A DNA stretch of 64,000 nt from an uncultured Collinsella sp. (GTDB lineage: Bacteria > Actinomycetota > Coriobacteriia > Coriobacteriales > Coriobacteriaceae): contig CAJJTG010000005.1 in NCBI GenBank assembly GCA_905194675.1, positions 1 through 64,000 of the forward strand, given 5' to 3'. The notes beneath the pieces were generated by a model that worked only from the letters and a program-made list of their open reading frames with translations, searched no databases and was not told the DNA's origin. Below, piece after piece: positions 19,012 to 28,107 of the stretch. The translations under genes and the position numbers were made by a program. Numbering within the stretch: position 1 is the first letter of the stretch; the number at the start of each line of letters is the position of its first letter.

Positions 19012-20079
19012 TTGGATAAGAACGAGCTGCAAAAGCGTATGGAACAGGCCATCCGCCTGACGGCACCTGGCCAGCCGATCCGCACCGCCCTCGACATGAT
19101 CATTGCTGGTCACCTGGGCGCTCTTATTTGCGTCGGCGACACCGAAAACGTGCTCGCTGCCGGTAACGACGGCTTCCCGCTCAACATTTCGTTTACCTCG
19201 AACCGCCTGTTCGAGCTTTCCAAGATGGACGGCGCCATCGTCATCGACGGCGACCTCACCCAGATCCTGCGCGCCAACTTCCACCTCAATCCCGATCCCT
19301 CGCTTGCCACGAGTGAGACGGGCATGCGTCACCGCACCGCCGCCCGCATGTCGGTGCTCACGGATGCCATCGTGATCTCGGTCTCGGCCCGTCGTGCCGT
19401 CGTCAACGTGTACGTTCACGGCAAGAGCTACGAGATCCAGCCCGTCACCACCATCATGAGCTCGGTCAACCAGCTCGTCGCCACGCTCCAGACTACCCGT
19501 CAGTCGCTCGACCGCTCCCTGCTGCGTCTGACGGCCCTCGAGCTCGACGACTACGTTACGCTCGCCGACATCACCGGCATTTTCTCGAGTTTCGAGATCA
19601 TGCAGCAGGCAAAGACTGAGCTTAAGGATTGCATTGTCAAGTTGGGCAACCAGGGCAAGCTCGTGCAGATGCAGCTCGAGCAGCTCGCCGGCTCCAGCAT
19701 GGATACCGAGTACGACCTGATGATTCGCGACTACGCGAGCGATTCTTCCGAGGCCAATGCCGAAAAGATCCGCGCCAACCTGAGCCGTATGACGCCCAAG
19801 GACTTGTCCGACCCGCAGCATGTGGCGGCGGTTCTGGGTTACGACGACCTGGACGAGGACTCCGTCATGACACCGCTGGGCCTGCGCACGCTTTCGCGCG
19901 TGTCCGTCGTGCGCGACGGCGTGGCCGAGAAAATCGTCGATGAGTATGGATCGCTGCAGGAGCTCATGGACGACATCAGCGAGGATCCGGAGCGCCTGGG
20001 CGACTTTGGCGTTAACAACCCTGCCATTCTTGCGGACTCCCTGTACCGCATGAAGGGCACCAAACAGGGGAACGCATAA
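19012..20079 (+). CDS. disA: Diadenylate cyclase DisA (DNA integrity scanning)
   Basis: Makes c-di-AMP from two ATP and scans DNA for branched structures. The 355 residues show the DAC domain (~1-150) with DGA (73-75) and RHR (106-108) catalytic motifs, a helical linker, and a C-terminal helix-hairpin-helix domain (~290-350). No ATG is in frame at the right place. TTG 19012 follows GGGAG at 18999-19003 and gives the normal N-terminus. TTGACT at 18893 is a possible -35, with a poor -10. Its last base overlaps the ispD ATG. radA, its usual neighbour, is absent. Confidence 0.95.
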   Translation: MDKNELQKRMEQAIRLTAPGQPIRTALDMIIAGHLGALICVGDTENVLAAGNDGFPLNISFTSNRLFELSKMDGAIVIDGDLTQILRANFHLNPDPSLATSETGMRHRTAARMSVLTDAIVISVSARRAVVNVYVHGKSYEIQPVTTIMSSVNQLVATLQTTRQSLDRSLLRLTALELDDYVTLADITGIFSSFEIMQQAKTELKDCIVKLGNQGKLVQMQLEQLAGSSMDTEYDLMIRDYASDSSEANAEKIRANLSRMTPKDLSDPQHVAAVLGYDDLDEDSVMTPLGLRTLSRVSVVRDGVAEKIVDEYGSLQELMDDISEDPERLGDFGVNNPAILADSLYRMKGTKQGNA

Positions 20080-20807
20080 TGGCGCCCGTATGCGCCGTGG
20101 TCGTTGCCGGCGGCAGCGGCCAGCGCTTTGGAAATCCCGGCGGCAAGCAGCTCGTTAACGTGGCGGGCCGTCCGCTCATGAGCTGGTCCATCCGTGCGTT
20201 CGATCGTAGCGACAAGGTCGGCCACATCGTGGTGGTGTGTCCTGCCGAGCGCCGTGCCGAGATGCGCCGCCTGGCCATCGATCCGTTTGACTATGACACG
20301 CCCATCAGCTTCGCCGATGCCGGCGATACCCGTCAGGATTCCACCCGTGCCGGCGTGCATGCGGTTCCGGCGGGTTTCGAATATGTCGCCATCCACGACG
20401 GCGCCCGTCCGCTCATCACGACCGAGGCCATCGATCATGCGATCGACGTGCTTGTGGGCGACCGCTCGCTCGACGGTGTCGTATGCGGTCAGCCCGCGAT
20501 CGACACGCTCAAGATCGTCGACGGCGACAATATCGTCGAGACGCCGCCGCGTGAGCTCTACTGGGCCGCGCAGACACCGCAGATCTTTAGCGTCGACGCC
20601 ATGAAGCGCGCCCACACCGCAGCTATCGCCGAGGGCTTTATCGGGACCGACGATTCTTCGCTGGTCGAGCGCATGGGCGGGCGCGTCCGCTGTGTCCAGA
20701 GCCCGCGCGATAACCTTAAGGTGACGGTGCCCGAGGACCTGCGTCCCGTAACCGCGATTCTGCTTGGCCGCATGGCCGAGGGAGAGGACCTTCCCCATGT
20801 TCAGTAA
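20079..20807 (+). CDS. ispD: 2-C-methyl-D-erythritol 4-phosphate cytidylyltransferase
   Basis: Third step of the MEP pathway, attaching CMP to MEP. The 242-residue protein opens with AVVVAGGSGQRFG (CTP-binding loop, Arg in place), has HDGARPL in the middle and ends after the DNLKVTVPEDL signature. It overlaps disA by one base and ispF by 11, so disA-ispD-ispF-cysS form one operon. Confidence 0.97.
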   Translation: MAPVCAVVVAGGSGQRFGNPGGKQLVNVAGRPLMSWSIRAFDRSDKVGHIVVVCPAERRAEMRRLAIDPFDYDTPISFADAGDTRQDSTRAGVHAVPAGFEYVAIHDGARPLITTEAIDHAIDVLVGDRSLDGVVCGQPAIDTLKIVDGDNIVETPPRELYWAAQTPQIFSVDAMKRAHTAAIAEGFIGTDDSSLVERMGGRVRCVQSPRDNLKVTVPEDLRPVTAILLGRMAEGEDLPHVQ

Positions 20808-21291
20808 CCTGCGCATTGGCCACGGCTACGACGTCCACCGTCTGGTGGAGGGGCGTCGATGTATCATCGGCGGGGTCGACATTCCCTACGAGCGCGGCCT
20901 GCTGGGCCACTCGGATGCCGATGTGCTCGCGCACGCTTTGGCCGACGCCATTCTGGGCGCCTGCCGCGGGGGAGACATCGGCAAGCTGTTCCCCGACACC
21001 GATCCCGCCTACGAGGGTGCCGACTCGATGGTGCTACTTGCCCGCGTGATGGACTATGCACGCGAGCTGGGCTTTGAGTTTGTCGATGCCGATTGCACCA
21101 TTGCCTGTCAGCAACCCAAGATCACTCCGCACCGCGATGCCATGCGCGCCAACCTTGCCCATGCCCTGGGCGTCGACGTGGAAAACGTGGGCGTCGCCGC
21201 CACCACGACCGAAAAGCTCGGTTGGGAAGGCCAGGGCGAGGGAATCGGCGCCTGGGCCGTCTGCCTGCTACAGAAAACCGTTAAGGAGTAA
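20797..21291 (+). CDS. ispF: 2-C-methyl-D-erythritol 2,4-cyclodiphosphate synthase
   Basis: Cyclises CDP-ME-2P, releasing CMP. The 164-residue enzyme starts RIGHGYDVHRL with the zinc-binding Asp and His, contains GHSDADVLAHALADAILGA, and has the C-terminal TTEKLGWEGQGEGIGAWA. ATG 20797 lies inside the end of ispD, an 11-bp overlap. cysS begins 3 bp after its stop. Confidence 0.97.
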   Translation: MFSNLRIGHGYDVHRLVEGRRCIIGGVDIPYERGLLGHSDADVLAHALADAILGACRGGDIGKLFPDTDPAYEGADSMVLLARVMDYARELGFEFVDADCTIACQQPKITPHRDAMRANLAHALGVDVENVGVAATTTEKLGWEGQGEGIGAWAVCLLQKTVKE

Positions 21292-21294
21292 CGA

Positions 21295-22761
21295 ATGCGT
21301 ATCTACAACAGCGCTACCCATAAAAAGGAAGAGTTCCAGCCCATCGAGTCCGGCAAGGTCCGCATGTACGTGTGCGGCCCCACGGTCTACGACAACATCC
21401 ACATCGGCAATGCCCGCACGTTCATCAGCTTTGACGTGATTCGTCGCTGGCTCATCGCGAGCGGCTACGAGGTCACGTTTGCCCAGAACCTCACCGATGT
21501 CGATGACAAGATCATCAAGCGCGCCAACGAGCAGGGCCGCACTGCCGCCGAGGTCGCGACGGAGTTCTCGGACAAGTTCATCGGCGTCATGCGCGCCGCC
21601 AACGTGCTCGATCCCGATGTGCGCCCCCGCGCCACCAAGGAGATCGGCCCCATGATCGCCATGATCAAGACGCTTATCGAGCAGGGCCACGCTTACGCAG
21701 CCGATAACGGCGATGTGTACTTTGCCGTGCGCAGCGATCCCAACTATGGTCAGGTCTCGGGCCGCAACATCGACGACCTTATGGTTGGCGCGCGCATCGA
21801 GGAGAACGAGGACAAGAACGACCCGCTCGACTTTGCCCTGTGGAAGGCCGCCAAGCCCGGCGAGCCCAGCTGGCCGAGCCCCTGGGGCGAGGGCCGTCCC
21901 GGTTGGCACACCGAGTGCGCCGCCATGGTGCATCGCTACCTGGGCACCCCGATCGATATCCACGGCGGCGGCTCCGACCTTGCCTTCCCGCATCACGAGA
22001 ACGAGTGCGCCCAGGCCACCTGCGCCTGGCACCAGGGCTTCTCCAACACCTGGATGCACACGGGCATGCTGCTGGTAGACGGCGAGAAAATGTCCAAGTC
22101 GCTCGGCAACTTCTTTACGCTGGCCGAGGTCCTCGATCAGCACTCCGCTGCCGCCCTGCGCCTGCTGATGCTGCAGACGAGCTATCGGTCGCCGCTCGAC
22201 TTTTCTTGGGAGCGCCTGGAGGGTGCCGAGAATTCGCTCACGCGTATCGCCGGTACGGTCGAGAACCTGCGCTGGGCCGCGAACCATGCGACGGCCGATG
22301 CCGATGAGGCAGCATCCGAGGCGTTTGCCGCCAAGGCCGCCGAGACCCGCGCCACCTTTAAGGAGTGCATGGACGACGACTTTAACACCGCCGGTGCCAT
22401 GGGTGCCATCTTTGGCTTTGTGACCGAGTGCAACCAGTACCTGGAGCAGGCGGGCGACGCCGCCGACAAGGCCGCTGCCCTGGCCGCCGCCGATACGCTG
22501 GTCGAGCTGCTCGATACGTTTGGTGTTGAGCTTCCCGAGCCCAAGGTCGAGCTGCCGCTGGGTCTGCTGGGCGTTGCCGCCGGTCTGGTTGCCTATACGG
22601 GCGACGACGTGGACGAGGCTGCTGCCAAGATTCTTGAGGCCCGCGCCGAGGCCCGTGCCGCCAAGAACTGGGATCTGGCCGACGCCATCCGCGATCAGCT
22701 CAAGGACCTGGGTCTGACAATCGAGGATACGGCTGCGGGCACTCGTATTAAGAGTCTCTAG
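21295..22761 (+). CDS. cysS: Cysteinyl-tRNA synthetase
   Basis: Charges tRNA-Cys. The 488 residues carry the class I motifs: the HIGNAR nucleotide motif after CGPTVYDN (zinc Cys present), WHTECAAM in the zinc site, GGGSDLAFPHHENE, and KMSKSLGN. The C-terminal helical anticodon domain ends in LKDLGLTIEDTAAGTRI. Last gene of the overlapping disA operon core. No T-box leader is visible. Confidence 0.97.
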   Translation: MRIYNSATHKKEEFQPIESGKVRMYVCGPTVYDNIHIGNARTFISFDVIRRWLIASGYEVTFAQNLTDVDDKIIKRANEQGRTAAEVATEFSDKFIGVMRAANVLDPDVRPRATKEIGPMIAMIKTLIEQGHAYAADNGDVYFAVRSDPNYGQVSGRNIDDLMVGARIEENEDKNDPLDFALWKAAKPGEPSWPSPWGEGRPGWHTECAAMVHRYLGTPIDIHGGGSDLAFPHHENECAQATCAWHQGFSNTWMHTGMLLVDGEKMSKSLGNFFTLAEVLDQHSAAALRLLMLQTSYRSPLDFSWERLEGAENSLTRIAGTVENLRWAANHATADADEAASEAFAAKAAETRATFKECMDDDFNTAGAMGAIFGFVTECNQYLEQAGDAADKAAALAAADTLVELLDTFGVELPEPKVELPLGLLGVAAGLVAYTGDDVDEAAAKILEARAEARAAKNWDLADAIRDQLKDLGLTIEDTAAGTRIKSL

Positions 22762-22904
22762 TATTTGTCGACCGTTCGAGGTGCGGCAGATTGCCTTGAA
22801 AGAGGAGGGCATAGACCTGGTGGTCATGCCCGACGATTGAAAGGCAAGGTGCCGTGGCTCGGACGGTCGATTCTTGTTCGTTATCTATTTAAGGAGGTCG
22901 CTTT

Positions 22905-23819
22905 ATGGCCGACAATCGCAAGCGTGCACCGCGTGGCGGCAAGCAGGCTGCTTCTGGCTCGCGTCCGATTCGCCGCAATGACCGCACTGCCGCTCCCAAG
23001 TGCCAGCGCGATCGCACCCAGGCCGCACGTCCGCAGCGCGATCGCAACCGCGACGCTGTCCAGGCTCCCAAGGGCGAGTTTATCGAAGGTCGTCGTGCTG
23101 CCGCCGAGGCGCTACGCACTGGTTTTCCCATCAAGTGCGCGCTCATCGCCGAGGGCGGGGAGCGCGATGCTGCTTTGTCTCGTCTGGTCGATGACCTCAA
23201 CGCCGCAGGTGTCCGCATTAAGTATGTGCCGCGCGCGCAGCTCGACGCACTGTCGAGCCATGGCGCTCACCAGGGCATTGCGCTCGAGGTTGGCAACTTC
23301 CCCTATGCCGATGTCGCCGATATCCTCGACCGCGCGGGTGACGGACCGGCGCTCGTCGTGGTGCTCGACCACGTGACCGACGACGGCAACTTTGGCGCCA
23401 TTGTGCGTTCCGCCGAGGTTGTGGGGGCGGCCGGTGTCATCATCGCCAACAAGCGTGCCGCCGGCGTGACCGTGGGCAGCTACAAGACCTCTGCCGGTGC
23501 CGTCATGCACCTGCCCATCGCGCAGGTGCCCAATATCGCCCGTGCTCTCGATGACCTCAAAGCCGCTGGCTTTTGGGTGGGCGGCGCTTCCGAGCACGCC
23601 GAGGGCAGCTGCTGGGATGCTCCCTTCGAGGGCCGCGTGGCGCTCGTCATGGGCTCCGAGGGCGACGGCATCTCGCGCCTGGTGCTCGAGAAATGCGACT
23701 TTTTGACCAAGCTTCCCCAGCGCGGCATGACCGAGAGCCTCAATGTTGCCCAAGCGACCACGGCGCTGTGCTTTGAGTGGCTGCGTCGCAACGCCGGCGA
23801 GCTCATGGGGGAGGAGTAG
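22905..23819 (+). CDS. rlmB: 23S rRNA (guanosine-2'-O-)-methyltransferase RlmB, TrmH/SpoU family
   Basis: SPOUT-fold 2'-O-methyltransferase for 23S rRNA. Residues ~1-45 are a basic, Arg/Lys-rich extension, then a substrate-binding domain (FIEGRRAAAEAL) and the knotted SAM domain with the three SpoU motifs: LDHVTDDGNFGAIVRSAE, ALVMGSEGDGISRL and ESLNVAQATTALCFE. ATG 22905 has AAGGAGG upstream. The 143-bp gap after cysS holds an imperfect GGGCAT/ATGCCC hairpin (22809-22833). The order cysS-rlmB-yacP matches Bacillus, except that mrnC is missing. Confidence 0.92.
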   Translation: MADNRKRAPRGGKQAASGSRPIRRNDRTAAPKCQRDRTQAARPQRDRNRDAVQAPKGEFIEGRRAAAEALRTGFPIKCALIAEGGERDAALSRLVDDLNAAGVRIKYVPRAQLDALSSHGAHQGIALEVGNFPYADVADILDRAGDGPALVVVLDHVTDDGNFGAIVRSAEVVGAAGVIIANKRAAGVTVGSYKTSAGAVMHLPIAQVPNIARALDDLKAAGFWVGGASEHAEGSCWDAPFEGRVALVMGSEGDGISRLVLEKCDFLTKLPQRGMTESLNVAQATTALCFEWLRRNAGELMGEE

Positions 23820-23822
23820 CGC

Positions 23823-24500
23823 ATGTCCAAGAAGAACCGCGCCAAGTCCAAGGCCAAGCGCTTTGGCGAGGGCTCGGCCAAGCCGATTGTTTCGGCCGCG
23901 ACCTATGGCGTGGGCGGCAACGCGTTTGCGCAGGCCATCGCCGATCCGGTCTCGACGGTGCACTCCAATAAGCCCGAGCTTTTGGTGGTCGACGGCTACA
24001 ACGTGATTCACTGCACGCCGCGCTACGAAAAGCTCGTCTACGACCATTCCGACGACCCGTATTCCAGCGACGTCCACGATATGGCGCGCACCGCGCTCAT
24101 CAACGACGTCGCCGCCTTCGCCCAGGGCCGCTACGAGGCCGTGATTGTGTTTGACGGCGCGGGCAATATCTCCAGCGAGCGCCCCAACCTACCGGCCCGT
24201 GGCGTGCGCATCGAGTTTTCGCCGACGGGCGTCTCTGCCGATACCGTGGTGCAAAAGCTCTGCATCGAGGCACGCGAGGAAGGTCGCGCGTGCTCCGTGG
24301 TATCGAGCGACGGCACGATCCAGGCCGTCGTCATGGGCAAGGGCGTTACGCGCATCTCGAGCCGTATGCTGGTAGACGAGATCAAACAGATCGATAACGA
24401 CGTTCACGAGGCCGAAGAGGCCCCGCAGATCAAGATGACTCTGGGTAGCCGCCTGAGCCCCGATGCCCTGGCCAAGCTCAAGGCCCTGCGCGGGAGGTAG
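23823..24500 (+). CDS. YacP-like NYN-domain endoribonuclease (Rae1-like)
   Basis: Ribosome-associated RNase candidate. The 225 residues begin with a Lys-rich tail, then LLVVDGYNVIH (first NYN acidic site), VIVFDGAGN (second) and VVSSDGTIQAVVMGKG (third), the YacP pattern. Bacillus YacP/Rae1 cuts mRNA at the ribosomal A site. It is separated from rlmB by 3 bp, so it is co-transcribed. A C-terminal ~30 residues beyond the NYN fold are charged. Confidence 0.88.
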   Translation: MSKKNRAKSKAKRFGEGSAKPIVSAATYGVGGNAFAQAIADPVSTVHSNKPELLVVDGYNVIHCTPRYEKLVYDHSDDPYSSDVHDMARTALINDVAAFAQGRYEAVIVFDGAGNISSERPNLPARGVRIEFSPTGVSADTVVQKLCIEAREEGRACSVVSSDGTIQAVVMGKGVTRISSRMLVDEIKQIDNDVHEAEEAPQIKMTLGSRLSPDALAKLKALRGR

Positions 24501-24527
24501 GGGAGTTGGCGGGGCAATGCTGCCTCG

Positions 24528-25868
24528 CTAACTCCATTCAGCGATGTCGATCATTCTTTCGAGGCGCCACGTTAGCGCCTCTTTTAGATAAGGTAGTCTC
24601 GCTGCTAGGGCATCGTTTTTAGACAGAATCTCGATTGCCTCGTCGACAAAGCCTTTGAGTTTGTCTCCATCGAACCAGCCCATGTCCTCGACGAGCAGCA
24701 TTTGTTTGGCGGGGCTTGAATGAAACTGCGCGCTGGTAAAACTGTGCTCTCCCGCCCTAAGCTCCTCAAGAGAAATGTTGCACCAGAGTGATGAGCCCGA
24801 ATCGAAGATGGGGGCTGGTCTGCAGATTAGTGAGTTGACGTTTCGCACGAGGCCGAAGTTGCGCCAATGGCGGTCATAGTTGGCGATGATGTCGTCGCAC
24901 ACGATCATGCGGTCAAGGGCATCCTTGACGCCTGTCGCCCCGAACTCCTCGCAGTTTGCTACATATCGCTCGTAGTCGGTTAGCCGTTCATCTGCGTTTG
25001 CGTGCTGGTTTACATAGAACGCAGGAACATACTCTTCTTCATCAGTTAAGAAGACATCGCATGTGCTCAGGGCGGAAGTACCCGTGCCCTCGAGCGAGTA
25101 AGGTACATAATCGCAGGCGTTTAGGATGCGACGGTGGAGCGCGGTCGCTACCAGCTCGTTATAAGGTTCCTGGTTCAGGTGCGCTCCTGCCTTATGCAGA
25201 ATTCGACGCTCGCCCTCGCACGTCCAGTACTTTTGAAGATTGCCGTCCGAGGTGTTGTCGGGCTTTGCGGCAGCTGCCTTACCCTCCGGGGCGAAGGGTG
25301 CAATGGTTAGCGAGACGTCATCAAAGGCGTTATTGAAGAAGTTGATATCCTCCCAGGCGAGACCGGAACCTTGGGGCCTAATCCAATACTGGTCGGATAA
25401 GGAGAGGCCAAGATTTCGCTGTACGAGTTCATCGGGAACATCGACTGCGGCTTCTGCAAGCAGGGAGGCTAGCCCAATGCGTGCGAGCGGGATACCGCGG
25501 CCGCGCCACCAGATGCGGAAGGAGTCGAGCGATATGGGGCTATTGGGGCCAAATACCCCAATAGGGGCGTGGGCGTAATCGATGTCGGCGCCGATGTGGG
25601 TAAAGTCTTTTCGCGATGTGCTGTAGACCAGCTGAGCGACTTCGTGCGTGCGATTCATGAGGGTGAACGCGATCTCGCTCTTACCGTGGCCGCGGCGGGG
25701 ACGTCCCCCCGTTTTGGTCACGGAGCGGAGTCGCGTGTCGACGCTGTTTTTGTCGATGAGCCATACACCAGAAGCCTTGCGGGCCTCAAGTGCTCCGTTT
25801 TTTATGAGTTCCTGCACCCTGCGTGGAGTGATGCCGAGCAGTTCGGCAGCTTCCTTGGTAGTAAGCAT
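24528..25868 (-). CDS. HTH-fused HipA-like kinase (excisionase-type HTH)
   Basis: A single 446-residue protein that joins a MerR/excisionase-type helix-turn-helix (1-~50: TTKEAAELLGITPRRVQELI) to a HipA-like kinase. Kinase landmarks: IRPQGSGLAWED (163-174), LNQEPYNELVATAL (231-244), catalytic NYDRHWRNFGL (330-340; Asp332 and Asn337) and APIFDSGSSLW (352-362; Asp356). No separate antitoxin gene is next to it. Three copies of a CGAAYAGTTTTA box (Y = C or T) lie just upstream (25886-25946), so it probably represses itself. The role, toxin-like or regulatory, is not proven. Confidence 0.75.
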   Translation of the reverse strand: MLTTKEAAELLGITPRRVQELIKNGALEARKASGVWLIDKNSVDTRLRSVTKTGGRPRRGHGKSEIAFTLMNRTHEVAQLVYSTSRKDFTHIGADIDYAHAPIGVFGPNSPISLDSFRIWWRGRGIPLARIGLASLLAEAAVDVPDELVQRNLGLSLSDQYWIRPQGSGLAWEDINFFNNAFDDVSLTIAPFAPEGKAAAAKPDNTSDGNLQKYWTCEGERRILHKAGAHLNQEPYNELVATALHRRILNACDYVPYSLEGTGTSALSTCDVFLTDEEEYVPAFYVNQHANADERLTDYERYVANCEEFGATGVKDALDRMIVCDDIIANYDRHWRNFGLVRNVNSLICRPAPIFDSGSSLWCNISLEELRAGEHSFTSAQFHSSPAKQMLLVEDMGWFDGDKLKGFVDEAIEILSKNDALAARLPYLKEALTWRLERMIDIAEWS

Positions 25869-25885
25869 CGCGAAACCCTTCGTTA

Positions 25886-25946
25886 GAACGAACAGTTTTA
25901 TCTATTCAATTGTAATTAAAACTATTCGTTCTGGCGAATAGTTTTA
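25886..25946 (-). promoter_or_regulatory. Operator with three half-sites upstream of the HTH-kinase
   Basis: GAACGAACAGTTTTA (25886-25900) and TAAAACTATTCGTTC (25917-25931) form a 14/15 inverted repeat. A third copy, CGAATAGTTTTA, follows at 25935-25946. They lie 18-78 bp before the kinase start. Confidence 0.7.
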
Positions 25947-26091
25947 AGATTGAGGGCGCACTGACAGAAATGAACGGGCCTGGTACGCGCTGTTGCTGGA
26001 TTTTGCATATTTGTATAACGCCGTGCGGCCTGTTGCGCCTCGTCCGCAATTCCTTTATTCTTAACTGGCTTCGCGCGAAAGCGCCAAGTGT

Positions 26092-26166
26092 GCCAGTGTG
26101 GCGCAACGGTAGCGCAACTGATTTGTAATCAGTGGGTTGCAGGTTCGATTCCTGTCACTGGCTCCA
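26092..26166 (+). tRNA. tRNA-Thr (TGT)
   Basis: The acceptor GCCAGTG/CACTGGC pairs fully. Anticodon stem ACTGA/TCAGT with loop TTTGTAA gives anticodon TGT. The T-loop GTTCGATTC is present and CCA is encoded at 26164-26166. Confidence 0.96.
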
Positions 26167-26176
26167 TGAGAGTTTC

Positions 26177-26210
26177 GGGCTCTGTTCCTTATGGGACAGG
26201 GCCCGTTTCT
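26177..26210 (+). terminator. Terminator after tRNA-Thr
   Basis: GGGCTCTGTTCC (26177-26188) pairs with GGGACAGGGCCC (26193-26204), with G-U pairs, then GTTTCT. Confidence 0.75.
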
Positions 26211-26279
26211 AGTTAGGTGGTGCGCCATCGGGTTAGCGCCCATCCCGTTTTTGGTTTGTCTCGTCCTCCAGTTTGTCTA

Positions 26280-26406
26280 AATCTGTAACACCAAGACCGA
26301 TATTCGGCATCTAACTGTTACAGATTGAGATGAAACTTAGGGTGTTTTAGGAATATCTTGATCTGTAACATGTAGAAGCGGAATAGGCCTCTTGCTGTTA
26401 CAGATC
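26280..26406. repeat. Two tandem palindromes, family D
   Basis: AATCTGTAACA...TGTTACAGATT (26280-26290 / 26316-26326) and GATCTGTAACA...TGTTACAGATC (26360-26370 / 26396-26406). Both have perfect 11-bp arms and 25-nt loops, with starts exactly 80 bp apart. Arms are identical except for the outermost base pair, while loops differ. Confidence 0.85.
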
Positions 26407-26562
26407 GAGACAAGGGCGGGCGCGGATCTGGATGTCCTGCTCGAGCGTGGATTTCTGGACAGGCGAGCGAAGAAAATCTCCCGACCGGAGAACGAGCGTG
26501 GATAATTAACTTGGATAGGGAGCTAAGGTAAACACCGATTGTCTATCGACGGCTTTAGAAAC
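26407..26562. repeat. Degraded family A repeats
   Basis: GAGCGTGGAT occurs at 26443-26452 and 26494-26503, with GAAAATCTCCCG between them. These are the arm sequences of the palindromes at 10567 and 30543, here as scrambled direct copies. No gene is supported in this stretch. Confidence 0.6.
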
Positions 26563-26597
26563 AACGACCCCGATTTCATTGTGGAATCGGGGTCGTT
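26563..26597. terminator. Bidirectional hairpin downstream of the PTS gene
   Basis: AACGACCCCGATT (26563-26575) and AATCGGGGTCGTT (26585-26597) pair perfectly. On the minus strand GTTTCT follows. It is the probable end of the bgl transcript. Confidence 0.8.
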
Positions 26598-26698
26598 TGT
26601 GCTTCAGGAATCCGAATGGATTAATCGAGCTCCTAAGGAACTTCTTGGGTTCTTGCTAATGGTCTGCCGAGGATGTCCCCAATGCAAACAGCGGGCAT

Positions 26699-28098
26699 CT
26701 ACTCAATATAGCTGGGGTTCTTCTTGATGATCACGCGTGCAGCGATGAAGGAGACGACGATGGCGATGATGGCGACAACGCATGCCAGCACGAAGTTGCC
26801 CATGGACCCATCGGGAGCGATAAAGATGAGTGCCGAAAGAAGGCCGGGGCATGCTCCCGCAACATACTCTTTCAGAACAAAGATGCCTGCAGGGAGTCCA
26901 GCGCAGAGCGCGCCGATTGCCGTTCCGACAAGCAGGCGGGGACGCTCGATGAGGCAACCGTAGAACGCGGGCTCGGTTACGCCACAGAGTGCGGTGACGG
27001 CAACCGTGGTGACCATACCCCTCTTCTCTTTGTTTCCCTTCATGGCAGTTGCCAGGGCGAGGCTCGTGCCGCCAATGCAGAGGTTCGAGATGAATCCAAA
27101 GATAATGGGTGCCCAACCGAGCTGCGCCAGGCTCGTAACTTCGATTGCGATGTAAGCCTTATCGAGACCGAGCATGACGAAATAGGGGTTAAGGGCTGCC
27201 AGGATCGGAGTAGCGATAAATGCCACGTTGTCCATAAGCCACGTGACGGCATCGCTCAGCGCGTAGCCCATCATGCTGCCGGCGGGGCCAAGGATAATCA
27301 GCTCGACGGGCACGACGATGATCATGGTGAGCAGCGGCTTCAAGAACAGTTTGGTAACGTCGGGAATGATCTTCTGAAGGCCGCGGTCGACAAAGTACAT
27401 GAATACAACGCCCAGTACGATGGGCACTACCGTACTCGAATAGTCGTTTGTCGGGATGGGAATACCAAGAAAGTCGAGACCCTCGGCACCGCTAATGGAC
27501 GAGCTGATCATGAACGCGCCCAGCAATGCGCCCATGATGGGCTGCATCTTCATGACGGCTGCGAGCTGATAACCAAGATAAACGGGTAAGAAGCTAAACG
27601 AAGCGCTAAAGATCGCCAACAGGACCTGGGCGGTTCCGCTATCGGTGCTCAATCCGCAATAATTGACCAGGAGATTCTTGATCGAAAGAATGAGTCCGCC
27701 AACGATGAGCGCCGGGACGATGGGCATGAATACCTGTGCAGAGACGTTCCCGAATTTCTCAATCAAGCCCATGGCGGTGTTACCGCTTTTAATGCCTTCT
27801 GCAAGGTCTTTGGCGGTTTGGGCATCGTCGGCAACCGTGCCACCGCCGACTTCGATTCCCGCGAAGTCGAGAAGTCGTTGTAAGCCTCGGTGACGTTGGG
27901 GCCGATGATCACCTGAAGCTGGCCACCGCTGACTACTGCCCCGAGCGCCTGATCGGCCGATTTGGCGAGCTGGAGATCGATGATCGAGGTGTCTCGTGCG
28001 TCGATGCGAAGGCGCGTCGCACAATGAGTTACCGATGTAATGTTCTCTTTGCCGCCAACAGCCTTTAGGACTGTTTCGGACATTGCCTGATATTTCAT
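26699..28098 (-). pseudogene. Beta-glucoside PTS enzyme IIBC, frameshifted
   Basis: Encodes a membrane sugar-phosphotransferase component. From ATG 28098 (AGGAGAAAG upstream) an EIIB domain reads through Cys26 (SVTHCATRLRID) to EAYNDF, then changes to nonsense. The other frame resumes at DFAGIEVGGGTV and continues through the EIIC domain (QVFMPIVPALIVGG, about ten membrane segments) to the end. The break lies at about 27866-27876, where one extra base would restore a continuous IIBC protein of about 465 residues. No EIIA domain is attached; the lone glucose-type IIA at 49033 could serve. Either a real loss of function or a sequencing error. Confidence 0.8.
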
Positions 28099-28107
28099 TT
28101 CTTTCTC

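Noticed and set aside
22809..22833. Terminator between cysS and rlmB
   Set aside because: GGGCAT/ATGCCC pairs around an AGACCTGGTGGTC centre, but no T tract follows; too weak to list separately.
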